From an uncultured Lachnospiraceae bacterium (GTDB lineage Bacteria > Bacillota > Clostridia > Lachnospirales > Lachnospiraceae), in assembly GCA_947037115.1 (NCBI GenBank), contig CAMQTN010000013.1:1-46397 (forward strand): DNA of 46,397 nt, in the 5' to 3' direction. The notes below the pieces were generated by a model. That model had not been told where the DNA came from, did not search any database, and saw only the letters and a program-made list of their open reading frames with translations. The translations under genes and the position numbers were made by a program. Positions 7,741 through 14,912 of this stretch are shown one piece after another. Numbering within the stretch: the first letter of the stretch is position 1; each line of letters begins with the position of its first letter.

Positions 7741-9456
7741 ATGAAATGTAAGAAACTGACAGCGCTTTTGTTGACAGCGGCAATGACGGCGTCCGTGCTT
7801 GCCGGCTGCGGCGGTGACAGCGCAGGCGGCGCGGTAACCTCGAATACTGATGGGGGATCAAATGAAGGGGCCGCTTCCGGAGAAGACGGAAATAAGGATA
7901 TCATCGATTTTACCATGTTTATTGCGATGCCGGGGCCGGAGATCAACGATGGAAATGAAATTCAGGAGATCATTGCACAGAAGACCGGCGTGAGAGTAAA
8001 GGAGACATGGCTTACCGGTCAGACGGCGGCCGAGGCTGTGGGAACAATCATTGCAGGAGGGGAGTATCCTGATTTTATAGACGGCGGCGACGGGCAGATG
8101 GCATTGTATGATGCCGGTGCGTTGGTTGCCTGGGATGATTATCTTGAGAAGCATCCGCAGTTAAAGGAAATGTATTCTGATGAGGAGTGGGACAGATTCC
8201 GTCAGGAGGACGGCAAGATTTACTGGGCAAACATTTTCCAGAATACATATGGCGAATCTAAGGCGACGACCCACAATGATGAGGCTTTCTGGATTCAGGC
8301 AAGGGTGCTTGCGTGGGATAATTACCCGGAGATTAAGACGCTGGATCAGTATTTCGATTTGCTGGAGCGTTATGCGGCGGCAAACCCGACAATGGAAGAC
8401 GGCTCAGAAGTAATTCCCTACACCATCCTCTGTGAGGACTGGAGATACTTCTGTATCGAGAATGCGGGTCAGTTTTTAGCCGGATATCCGAATGACGGTT
8501 CGGTTATTGTAAATACCGAAACCATGAAGATTGAGGACTATAACACCAGTGAGACAACTCACAGATATTTCCAGAAATTAAATCAGGAATACCAGAAGGG
8601 TATTGTTGACCATGAGTTTGCGACCCAGACCTATGATGAATATATAGCGAAACTTTCTACGGGCCGTGTGCTGGGGATGTGCGACCAGTGGTGGGATTTT
8701 TATGGTACGGTAAACGACGTATTCAAGCAGCAGGGGCTTGATCTGGAGGGTTGCAATTATGTACCTCTCGGTCTTACCATTGACGAAGGAATGGAAAATA
8801 TGTGGCATACCTACGGCGATACACAGAACCTTGCAAATGGTGTAGCTGTTACCACGAGCTGTAAGGATGTGGACGCAGCGTTCCAGTTCTTAGAAGATTG
8901 TCTGGATCAGGAAATTCATGATCTCAGATTTTGGGGTGTGAAGGATGTGGACTATCAGGTTGATGAAGACGGACTCTACTACAGAACCGAAGAGCAGAGA
9001 ATGCAGTGGGCAAATAAGGAGTATCAGGCTTCACACAGATGTGTTTACTCCTATATGCCACAGTACCGTGGAACCAGCAGGGACGGTAAAAATGCCATGA
9101 ATCCTGAGGAACAGACGTCTGAATTCTTCAGTAGTCTGGCGCAGCCGCTGGTAGATTGCTTTAACGCATATGGCGTCACTACTTATGTGGAAATGATTGG
9201 TTCCGTCGATAAAGAGACAGGGCCCTGGTTCCCGATGTACTCCTTCTCCAGTAATATGACGACAGAGACTCCCGGTGGCGTTGCTTGGACAAAAATGGGA
9301 GAGGTGAAGCACGAATGGCTTCCCAAAGTAGTAATGTCGGATTCCTTTGATTCCACATGGAGCGACTATATGACGGCATATGAGGGCTGTGCACCGGAAG
9401 ATTTCCTTGCCGAGATGCAGACAGAATTAGACAGAAGAGCATCTCTGGCACAGTAA
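7741..9456 (+). CDS. Extracellular sugar-binding lipoprotein (LplA type)
   Basis: Solute-binding component of a carbohydrate ABC importer, lipid-anchored to the outer face of the membrane. The signal peptide has a lysine-rich start and lipobox LAGC with acylated C23, followed by a Gly/Ser/Asn-rich linker. The mature part, about 550 residues, resembles the large LplA/YtcQ-like binding proteins associated with YesMN systems. The ATG at 7741 is chosen because GGGAGG stands just upstream and it gives a proper signal peptide; an in-frame ATG at 7723 precedes the ribosome site. It sits upstream of two permeases, with a terminator-like hairpin between. The ligand is probably a xylo- or arabinoxylo-oligosaccharide, inferred from neighbouring GH43 and GH8 genes. 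Confidence 0.9.
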   Translation: MKCKKLTALLLTAAMTASVLAGCGGDSAGGAVTSNTDGGSNEGAASGEDGNKDIIDFTMFIAMPGPEINDGNEIQEIIAQKTGVRVKETWLTGQTAAEAVGTIIAGGEYPDFIDGGDGQMALYDAGALVAWDDYLEKHPQLKEMYSDEEWDRFRQEDGKIYWANIFQNTYGESKATTHNDEAFWIQARVLAWDNYPEIKTLDQYFDLLERYAAANPTMEDGSEVIPYTILCEDWRYFCIENAGQFLAGYPNDGSVIVNTETMKIEDYNTSETTHRYFQKLNQEYQKGIVDHEFATQTYDEYIAKLSTGRVLGMCDQWWDFYGTVNDVFKQQGLDLEGCNYVPLGLTIDEGMENMWHTYGDTQNLANGVAVTTSCKDVDAAFQFLEDCLDQEIHDLRFWGVKDVDYQVDEDGLYYRTEEQRMQWANKEYQASHRCVYSYMPQYRGTSRDGKNAMNPEEQTSEFFSSLAQPLVDCFNAYGVTTYVEMIGSVDKETGPWFPMYSFSSNMTTETPGGVAWTKMGEVKHEWLPKVVMSDSFDSTWSDYMTAYEGCAPEDFLAEMQTELDRRASLAQ

Positions 9457-9485
9457 ATTGATGCGGACAGTAACCTGAGACCGGT

Positions 9486-9535
9486 AAAGGGGACAGCTAT
9501 ATCGCGGTGAAAGCTATGTAGTTGTCCCTTTTTTT
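9486..9535 (+). terminator. Attenuating terminator between binding protein and permeases
   Basis: A 14-bp stem containing two G-U pairs (9486-9499 with 9519-9532) runs straight into a run of seven T. It has the form of an intrinsic terminator, yet the permease genes follow at once with no clear promoter. Partial read-through would give more binding protein than permease, as is common in these importers. Confidence 0.75.
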
Positions 9536-9567
9536 CAAAAAAGTTGTGGGATAGAAGGAGATGGAAT

Positions 9568-10503
9568 ATGAGTCGGGGGAAAAAGAAGGCAAAGCAGGAA
9601 ATTACATGGAAAGAAATCAAACGCCAGAAAGTTCTGTTGATCTGGTCGGCGTTTTTTGTGATTTATGGTTTTATTTTCTATTACCTTCCGCTGGGCGGAT
9701 GGATCATGGCATTTCAAAATTACAAACCGAAGGACGGAATGCTTCATTCCAAGTGGATCGGGTTAGATAAATTTAAGTTTTTGTTCAGCGATGCAAGTTT
9801 TATCCGGGTCATTCGGAATACACTGGCGATGGGTACCATCAATCTGGTGACTTCGTTTGTGATGGCGATTGTATTTGCCATTTTATTAAATGAAGTAAAA
9901 AATGTGGTGGGAAAGAAGATGGTGCAGACCATTTCCTATCTGCCGCATTTCCTGTCATGGATTATCGTTACCGGCATTTTGCACGATGCATTATCGTCAA
10001 CAGGTATTGTAAACGAAGTGCTGCAAAAACTGGGCATTGTCAGCTCGCAGATTAATTTCTTTGCACACGAAAGCTATTTCTGGCCCATTGTGGCTTTTTC
10101 AAATCTCTGGAAGGAGACAGGGTGGAACGCGATTATTTATCTGGCGGCGATCACGGCGATTGATCCCAGCCTGTATGAAGCGGCATCCATTGACGGCGCG
10201 GCGAGATGGGCCAAGATCAGATATATTACGCTTCCGGGTATCAAACCGACCATTATGATACTGCTTCTGATGAATGTGGGAAATGTTTTGAACGCAGGAT
10301 TTGAAGTCCAGTATATCTTAGGAAACGGACTGGTGCAGAAAGTATCCCAGACAATCGATATTTATGTATTGAACTGGGGTATCAGCCAGAATGATTATTC
10401 ACTGGGTACGGCGGCAGGTATTTTTAAGAGCGCAGTCAGTATTTTCCTGATTCTGCTTGCGAACCGTATGGCAAAACGGTCCGGTGAAGAGAGCTTATTC
10501 TAG
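9568..10503 (+). CDS. Sugar ABC transporter permease (LplB type)
   Basis: First membrane subunit of the importer, 311 residues, with six predicted membrane helices. The permease-ATPase coupling (EAA) loop is visible as EAASIDGAARWAKIRYITLP near residues 204-223. Start: ATG 9568 has AAGGAG 7 nt upstream; the ATG at 9561 is out of frame and the longer TTG reading lacks a ribosome site. No ATPase gene is in the window, as usual for LplABC-like systems that borrow a shared MsmX/UgpC-type ATPase encoded elsewhere. Confidence 0.92.
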   Translation: MSRGKKKAKQEITWKEIKRQKVLLIWSAFFVIYGFIFYYLPLGGWIMAFQNYKPKDGMLHSKWIGLDKFKFLFSDASFIRVIRNTLAMGTINLVTSFVMAIVFAILLNEVKNVVGKKMVQTISYLPHFLSWIIVTGILHDALSSTGIVNEVLQKLGIVSSQINFFAHESYFWPIVAFSNLWKETGWNAIIYLAAITAIDPSLYEAASIDGAARWAKIRYITLPGIKPTIMILLLMNVGNVLNAGFEVQYILGNGLVQKVSQTIDIYVLNWGISQNDYSLGTAAGIFKSAVSIFLILLANRMAKRSGEESLF

Positions 10504-10518
10504 GGAGGGAGCGTAAAG

Positions 10519-11400
10519 ATGAAGAAGAAAAGTTTAAGTGATCAGATTTTTGTGATATGTAATACCATCTTTATGGTAGCCTTTGTAGTTATAACGTTGT
10601 ATCCTGTATTAAATACGTTGGCAATTTCCTTTAATGACGGTATCGATACGGTGCGCGGCGGTATCCATCTGATCCCAAGGAAGTTTACCCTGCAGAATTA
10701 TTATACGGTATTACATAAGCAGAATATGGTTACGGGCGCGTACATCACTGTATTAAGAACGGTGATTGGAACTTTGCTGGCGTTGGTGACCAATGCACTT
10801 TTGGCGTTCATTGTGAGCAGGAAGCGGTTTTTATTTAAGTCCCAGTTGTCCCTGTTCTGGGTTATTACCATGTATGTGAACGGCGGCCTGATCCCGGTAT
10901 TCCTGTTGTATAAAAATCTGCATTTAACGGGAACTTTCTGGGTATATGTAGTTCCCGGAGCAGTCAGCGCTTTTAATATGCTGGTGCTGAGAACCTATAT
11001 GGTCGGTCTGCCTGATTCACTGGAGGAATCCGCCCAGCTTGACGGAGCGGGATATATGACGATTTTTGTTAAAATTATTTCTCCGCTTTGCAAGCCGGTT
11101 TACGCGACAGTGGCATTGTTTGTGGCGGTGGGACAGTGGAACTCCTGGTTTGACGCCATGCTTTACAACCGTATGTCTGACAAGTATACTACTTTACAGT
11201 ATGAGTTGATGAAACTGTTATCCTCGGTTATGCAGCAGAGCGGCAGCGCTGACAGTATGAGAAACTCCGGTAATTCTATTACACCTGCCTCCATCAGGGC
11301 GGCGGCTACCATTGCGACGATGCTTCCCATTGTGTGCCTGTATCCGTTTTTGCAGAGGTATTTTGTGACAGGATTGACCATCGGCGGCGTCAAAGAATAG
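10519..11400 (+). CDS. Sugar ABC transporter permease (YtcP/LplC type)
   Basis: Second membrane subunit of the importer, 293 residues, six predicted helices. The EAA-type loop reads EESAQLDGAGYMTIFVKIISP near residues 173-193. GGGAGGGAG before the ATG is a strong ribosome site. The gene follows the first permease by 15 nt and is certainly co-transcribed with it. The C-terminal end GLTIGGVKE is the usual ending for this subfamily. Confidence 0.92.
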   Translation: MKKKSLSDQIFVICNTIFMVAFVVITLYPVLNTLAISFNDGIDTVRGGIHLIPRKFTLQNYYTVLHKQNMVTGAYITVLRTVIGTLLALVTNALLAFIVSRKRFLFKSQLSLFWVITMYVNGGLIPVFLLYKNLHLTGTFWVYVVPGAVSAFNMLVLRTYMVGLPDSLEESAQLDGAGYMTIFVKIISPLCKPVYATVALFVAVGQWNSWFDAMLYNRMSDKYTTLQYELMKLLSSVMQQSGSADSMRNSGNSITPASIRAAATIATMLPIVCLYPFLQRYFVTGLTIGGVKE

Positions 11401-11429
11401 TGTGAGAAATATGTATGTATTTTGTGTGG

Positions 11430-11456
11430 GGGAATGCCCGGAATGCGGGCATTCCC
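11430..11456 (+). other. Perfect 10-bp hairpin between permease and GH8
   Basis: GGGAATGCCC (11430-11439) pairs perfectly with GGGCATTCCC (11447-11456) around a 7-nt loop. No T run follows, so it is more likely an mRNA-stabilising or processing hairpin at the permease 3' end than a terminator. GH8 would remain in the operon. Confidence 0.6.
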
Positions 11457-11484
11457 TGCTTATATAGAAAGGTAGTATTATTCC

Positions 11485-12633
11485 ATGCAGTATCGAAATG
11501 TATTGAAAGAGATCGGGATTCCGGAGGAAGAGACCGCGGCAAGGTTAAAAGAAATTGTGAACACTTTCTTCTATGATGCGGAGGAAAAGGTGTATCATCC
11601 TGTAGGGGATGACATGGCTTATATCGAGGACACGGGCAATGTGGATGCGCGCACGGAGGGTATGTCCTATGGGATGATGATGTGTGTGCAGCTCGATATG
11701 AAAGAGGAGTTTGACCGCCTCTGGAAGTGGGCGAAGACTTATATGTGGATGGACTCCGGAGAAAACGAGGGTTATTTCGCATGGTCCTGCGCGCCGGACG
11801 GTACGAAAAACGCTTACGGCCCTGCGCCCGACGGAGAAGAATTTTTTGCCATGGCCCTGTTTTTTGCCTCTCACAGATGGGGAGACGGAGAAGGCATTTT
11901 TCAGTATGAAAAGGAAGCAAAGGACATTCTGTCGGCCTGCCTCCATAAAGGGGAAAATGGACGGGCGGGAGAGCCTATGTGGAACAGGGAGAATTATCAG
12001 ATTCTGTTTGTACCGGGGTCTCCCTTTACCGATCCCTCCTATCATCTGCCGCATTTTTATGAGCTGTTTGCAAAGTGGGCCAATGAGGAGGACCGCGCCT
12101 TTTGGGCAAAGGCGGCGGCCGTCAGCAGAAAGTATCTGGCGGCGGCATGCCATGAAAAGACGGGGATGTCGGCAGAATATGCAAATTTTGACGGTTCTCC
12201 GGTGTATACGGAATTTGAGTGGGGACAGCACGGGTATTTTTATTCCGACGCATACCGCACGGCGGCCAATATCGGACTTGACTACAGTTGGAATCAGAAG
12301 GATGAGGGGCAGCGTGCGGCGGTCGAGAGATTACAGCATTTTCTGGGCGTAACCAGACGGGAAAACCCGTATATGACATTTCAGATTGATGGAAAAATAA
12401 TTGATCAGCCGGCGCTGCATCCGGTGGGTATGCTGGCCGCAACCGCGCAGGGATCTCTGGCGATTCCGGAAAGACTGGACGGTACGGAGTTATCTGATCC
12501 GGCCAAGCTGGCTAAAGAGTGGGTAGAACGCTTTTATAGAGAACCGATGCGAAAGGGCGATCGAAGGTATTATGATAATTGTCTCTACCTGTTTGCCTAT
12601 CTTGCCCTGTCGGGAAATTATCGGATATGGTAA
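11485..12633 (+). CDS. GH8 reducing-end xylose-releasing exo-oligoxylanase
   Basis: Predicted to cleave single xylose units from the reducing end of xylo-oligosaccharides (Rex, EC 3.2.1.156). The 382-residue protein has no signal peptide, so it works in the cytoplasm. It strongly recalls the Bacillus halodurans Rex enzyme: VGDDMAYIEDTGNVDARTEGMSYG near residues 41-64 with proton donor E58, GYFAWSCAPDG near 95-105, and the predicted base D255 in YSDAYRTAANIGLD. GAAAGG before the ATG serves as ribosome site. With GH43 trimming from the other end, it completes intracellular xylo-oligosaccharide breakdown. Other GH8 activities (cellulase, chitosanase) are less likely given the length and context. 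Confidence 0.92.
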   Translation: MQYRNVLKEIGIPEEETAARLKEIVNTFFYDAEEKVYHPVGDDMAYIEDTGNVDARTEGMSYGMMMCVQLDMKEEFDRLWKWAKTYMWMDSGENEGYFAWSCAPDGTKNAYGPAPDGEEFFAMALFFASHRWGDGEGIFQYEKEAKDILSACLHKGENGRAGEPMWNRENYQILFVPGSPFTDPSYHLPHFYELFAKWANEEDRAFWAKAAAVSRKYLAAACHEKTGMSAEYANFDGSPVYTEFEWGQHGYFYSDAYRTAANIGLDYSWNQKDEGQRAAVERLQHFLGVTRRENPYMTFQIDGKIIDQPALHPVGMLAATAQGSLAIPERLDGTELSDPAKLAKEWVERFYREPMRKGDRRYYDNCLYLFAYLALSGNYRIW

Positions 12634-12673
12634 AAGATTTGATAAGTTTCTGATAGACTTTCCCTCTTTGTTG

Positions 12674-12682
12674 TGATATACT
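12674..12682 (+). promoter_or_regulatory. Candidate extended -10 promoter of the coiled-coil gene
   Basis: TGATATACT fits the extended -10 pattern TGnTATAAT with one mismatch and lies about 55 bp upstream of the coiled-coil gene. No -35 of note is seen. An alternative is TAATAT at 12692-12697. Confidence 0.35.
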
Positions 12683-12737
12683 GTATATACTTAATATCAT
12701 TCAAACAATTTGGCAATTACGATAAGGAGGCGATACT

Positions 12738-13049
12738 ATGACAGATAGCGAGAAACTTGATTTATTGCTGGTAAAAGTGACGGGACTTGATGAAAAGGTC
12801 ACAGATTTAGATGAAAAAGTGACGGGACTTGATGAGAAGGTCACAGATTTAGATGAAAAAGTGACGGGACTTGATGAGAAGGTCACAGGTTTAGATCAAA
12901 AGGTGATGGGACTTGATAAAGATATGTTAGATGTCAAAGTAGATTTAAGGCGTTTACGCCGAGATGCCGATTTTATCATTGATGAGGTTGAACGAGTACA
13001 CGGTATTCTTGATAAGCATAAAGAAGATAAAACTGTACATACGGCGTAA
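12738..13049 (+). CDS. Small coiled-coil protein built of heptad repeats
   Basis: A 103-residue cytoplasmic protein of unknown function. Residues 14-62 are seven consecutive heptads of the form V-T-(G/D)-L-D-E-K, with hydrophobic V and L at the a and d positions, so a parallel coiled coil is expected. The C-terminal third (VDLRRLRRDADFIIDEVERVHGILDKH) is also helical but not repetitive. AAGGAGG 9 nt upstream of the ATG and the intrinsic terminator after it show that it is a true single-gene unit. No catalytic motif or membrane segment is seen. It could be an oligomerisation or scaffold protein; I do not recognise a characterised homologue. Confidence 0.8.
   Translation: MTDSEKLDLLLVKVTGLDEKVTDLDEKVTGLDEKVTDLDEKVTGLDEKVTGLDQKVMGLDKDMLDVKVDLRRLRRDADFIIDEVERVHGILDKHKEDKTVHTA
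12777..12923 (+). repeat. 42-bp tandem repeat (paired heptads)
   Basis: Seven 21-nt units alternate between a VTGLDEK and a VTDLDEK version, so the true period is 42 bp. The first two 42-bp units (12777-12818, 12819-12860) differ at a single base. The third (12861-12902) differs at three more in its second half, and a half unit (12903-12923) follows. The high DNA identity points to recent duplication, and copy number may vary between strains. Confidence 0.93.
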
Positions 13050-13067
13050 ACATAATTATTGATTCAG

Positions 13068-13112
13068 AAAAGGTGTAAAGTCTGTTGAATATCAAGGCTT
13101 TGCACCTTTTTA
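13068..13112 (+). terminator. Terminator of the coiled-coil gene
   Basis: AAAAGGTGTAAAG (13068-13080) pairs with CTTTGCACCTTTT, with one mismatch, and runs into T-rich sequence. Located 19 nt after the stop codon. Confidence 0.85.
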
Positions 13113-13122
13113 TAACATACAG

Positions 13123-13227
13123 GTTGCGGAATCCTTTGAACCATATCACTTCATTCGGGAACGCAAATATACTTATTATCACATTTATGTGGATAACTAT
13201 ATTATTTATTATGTTGTGATAGATGTA
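13123..13227 (+). pseudogene. Probable remnant of a RelE/ParE-type toxin gene
   Basis: An open frame without a start codon encodes VAESFEPYHFIRERKYTYYH followed by IYVDNYIIYYVVID. The second part resembles the conserved late strand of RelE/ParE toxins in Clostridia (pattern V-D-N-Y/F-x-V-F/Y-Y-V), normally followed by a short strand and an arginine-rich end (R-x-x-Y-x-R-R-D). Here that end is absent and the frame runs into a terminator. No antitoxin gene is seen upstream. This looks like the internal fragment of a decayed toxin-antitoxin module. The match is short and was judged by eye. Confidence 0.4.
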
Positions 13228-13228
13228 G

Positions 13229-13258
13229 GGATTGCGGTGAAATGCCGCAGTCCTTTTT
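13229..13258 (+). terminator. Intrinsic terminator after toxin remnant
   Basis: GGATTGCGG (13229-13237), a 7-nt loop, CCGCAGTCC (13245-13253) and a T run. It probably belonged to the lost toxin gene or serves as a back-up terminator. Confidence 0.8.
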
Positions 13259-13334
13259 GTATGGGGATGGAGTAAGAATATTAGTCAGGTAATCTGAAAT
13301 GTTAGAAAATTGTTAGAATAACGAGGTATTTAAG

Positions 13335-13375
13335 GCAAAAAGAAAACACCAGATTTTCAAGAAACCTGATGTTTT
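13335..13375 (-). terminator. Terminator of tRNA-Pro
   Basis: On the minus strand a 14-bp stem with two G-U pairs (13375-13362 with 13356-13343) is followed by TTTTCTTTTT. It lies 15 nt beyond the tRNA 3' end. Confidence 0.85.
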
Positions 13376-13390
13376 CGTCCTTCCTAATAG

Positions 13391-13464
13391 TCGAAGCGAC
13401 AGGATTTGAACCTGCGACCTCTGCGTCCCGAACGCAGCGCTCTACCAAACTGAGCCACGCTTCG
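13391..13464 (-). tRNA. tRNA-Pro (anticodon CGG)
   Basis: The minus strand folds as a complete cloverleaf: 7-bp acceptor stem CGAAGCG/CGCTTCG, D-arm with GGCTCAGTTTGGTAGAGC, anticodon stem CTGCG/CGCAG with loop TTCGGGA (anticodon CGG, read at 34-36), and T-loop GGTTCAAATCC. The discriminator is A and no CCA is encoded, so the CCA-adding enzyme encoded at 20654-21979 is needed for maturation. CGG is a Pro codon-specific isoacceptor; others must be encoded elsewhere. Confidence 0.95.
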
Positions 13465-13610
13465 TTTTATGAACCATTATGATCATACACATTTTTAACG
13501 GAATTGTCAACGCCTCTCAGGATGATCTTTAAAAAGTTTTCTTGCACAGGCGGCTTTGGGCCCATAAAATAGATAATAACAGGTTTGAAAATGGGACGGG
13601 GGATATCAAA

Positions 13611-14468
13611 ATGGACAGACATGCGCTCAAAATTCCGTGTAATGCGATGCCTTTTATTTGCGAAGCTGACTACAGCGTTACGCTGGACAGAATGATCCAT
13701 GCGGATCGGACGGTATCGTTTCATGTGGCAATCTATCTGTTGAGAGGCTCCATGGAGATTATGGAGGACGGCGTCCGTTATGAACTTCTTCCCAATCGGC
13801 TTTTTTTCTTAAAAAGCGGAGTGCACCACTGGGGAGAGAAGCCTTTTGAGGAGGGATCGGCCTGGTATTATGCCCATTTTTACTGTAAGGAGCCGGAAGC
13901 GTGGATGGAGGAGCTGCCTGAGAATGTTTATTATGATACGAAGGTTTGCCTGAACCCATCTGACAGCGAAAAGTATATCACAGTTCCCAAATTGACGGAC
14001 TGCGATCAGACGAGCCGGATACAGAGATATTTTGAAAGGATGCTGGAGGCGCATGTGCATGGAAATATTCCGCAGGCGTCGGTCGAACTGTGGCGGATTT
14101 TTTTGGAATGTACGAAAAAAGTCTCAGAGGATTATGTGGGAAATGTTTATGTCAGGAAACTGCAGGAATACATAAATGAACATTACATAGAAGGATTTGA
14201 TGTGTCGGCGGTGGAAGAGGTCTGCGGATTGTCTTACAAGTATGCAGGGACTCTTTTTAAAGAAACGGTGGGACAGACGATTCGGGAATATCAGCGGACA
14301 CTGCGGATTCGCAGGGCGAAGCAGCTTTTACAGGAAACGGACAGGCCTGTTACCGAAATCGCGCAGCTTACGGGATTTTCGGATGTATTCTATTTCAGCA
14401 AAGTGTTTCATGCACAGCAGGGATGCTCTCCCAGTGAGTACCGCAAAACATATATTCCGGGAATATAA
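13611..14468 (+). CDS. AraC-family transcriptional regulator with cupin domain
   Basis: A 285-residue one-component regulator. The N-terminal half (about 20-110) is a cupin-like sugar-sensing domain, with LRGSMEIMEDG and FLKSGVHHW strands. The C-terminal 100 residues are the AraC double helix-turn-helix: FDVSAVEEVCGLSYKYAGTL in the first and VTEIAQLTGFSDVFYFSKVF in the second, ending CSPSEYRK. Start 13611 has GGGGG about 8 nt upstream; the longer open frame from 13542 has no ribosome site. No enzyme is adjacent on the same strand, so its target is unknown; it may act on the GH43/ABC/GH8 locus or on GH127/GH3. Confidence 0.88.
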   Translation: MDRHALKIPCNAMPFICEADYSVTLDRMIHADRTVSFHVAIYLLRGSMEIMEDGVRYELLPNRLFFLKSGVHHWGEKPFEEGSAWYYAHFYCKEPEAWMEELPENVYYDTKVCLNPSDSEKYITVPKLTDCDQTSRIQRYFERMLEAHVHGNIPQASVELWRIFLECTKKVSEDYVGNVYVRKLQEYINEHYIEGFDVSAVEEVCGLSYKYAGTLFKETVGQTIREYQRTLRIRRAKQLLQETDRPVTEIAQLTGFSDVFYFSKVFHAQQGCSPSEYRKTYIPGI

Positions 14469-14469
14469 T

Positions 14470-14496
14470 AAAAAACGGGAGCATTTCAAGCTCCCG
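14470..14496 (-). terminator. Terminator of the small HPr-like gene
   Basis: On the minus strand CGGGAGC (14496-14490), a 7-nt loop, GCTCCCG (14482-14476) and TTTTTT. The stem overlaps the stop codon of the gene at 14486-14728. Confidence 0.85.
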
Positions 14497-14728
14497 CACC
14501 TACCATATAAGCCATGAAATCGTAACTGTCCTTTTTGTCTGTGAGAAAGAGATCCAGCCAGAGTTCTCCCGGATTAATCATCCGGAGCATCTGTAATGCC
14601 TCCTCATTCTGCTTCAGGTCGCAGAGTGTTTCATTGGGAAGCTCCAAGAATACATGCCCGCGGCTGTTTTCTACCAGTTGGATAAATTTCTCTGTGTTTT
14701 TGATTTTTCTGATATTCAGCTTATACAT
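14486..14728 (-). CDS. Small HPr-like protein of unknown function
   Basis: An 80-residue cytoplasmic protein with GAGGAG just before its ATG and a terminator at its stop, so it is a real single gene. The run of strands and helices (LNIRKIKNTEKFIQLVENS, then GHVFLELPNETLCDLKQNEE, then LWLDLFLTDKKDSYDFMAYM) resembles the HPr fold seen in the second small protein at 42834-43061. It lacks both the active-site histidine and the regulatory AKSIxG serine motif, so it cannot be a classical phosphocarrier. The assignment to the HPr fold is an inference from pattern only. It is divergent from the AraC regulator at 14913. Confidence 0.7.
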   Translation of the reverse strand: MYKLNIRKIKNTEKFIQLVENSRGHVFLELPNETLCDLKQNEEALQMLRMINPGELWLDLFLTDKKDSYDFMAYMVGAGA

Positions 14729-14806
14729 AAACTCCTCTCCCTTCTTAAAATCTCATATGGTTTGTTTTACAACACCGCTTTGTCTTTTCTTTTGTCTTAC
14801 CTTGTG

Positions 14807-14876
14807 ATATGATTATATCATCATAAAAAGTAATAATAGTAGAATTAAACTGCTAAACTATATGATTATATTATCA
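14807..14876. repeat. Two 17-bp direct repeats upstream of the AraC gene
   Basis: ATATGATTATATCATCA (14807-14823) and ATATGATTATATTATCA (14860-14876) differ at one base and are 53 bp apart, about five helical turns. The first is also embedded in a palindrome, TGATAT-GATT-ATATCA. They lie in the divergent promoter region between the small HPr-like gene and the AraC regulator and are good candidates for operator half-sites of that regulator. Confidence 0.6.
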
Positions 14877-14912
14877 AAAAAGATTTATAAGACGGAAGGA
14901 GGAGTCTATATA

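Noticed and set aside
11430..11456. Terminator between permease and GH8
   Set aside because: The stem is perfect but no T run follows, so it was listed as a hairpin only.
11545..12231. Open frames on both other frames of the GH8 gene
   Set aside because: They are shadows of a well-supported GH8 coding sequence.
12701..12886. Repetitive Ser/Thr-rich minus-strand peptide
   Set aside because: It is only the reverse reading of the 42-bp repeat array; the plus-strand gene has the ribosome site and terminator.
12777..12923. Possible CRISPR-like array
   Set aside because: Repeats are directly adjacent without unique spacers and are in-frame heptad codons.
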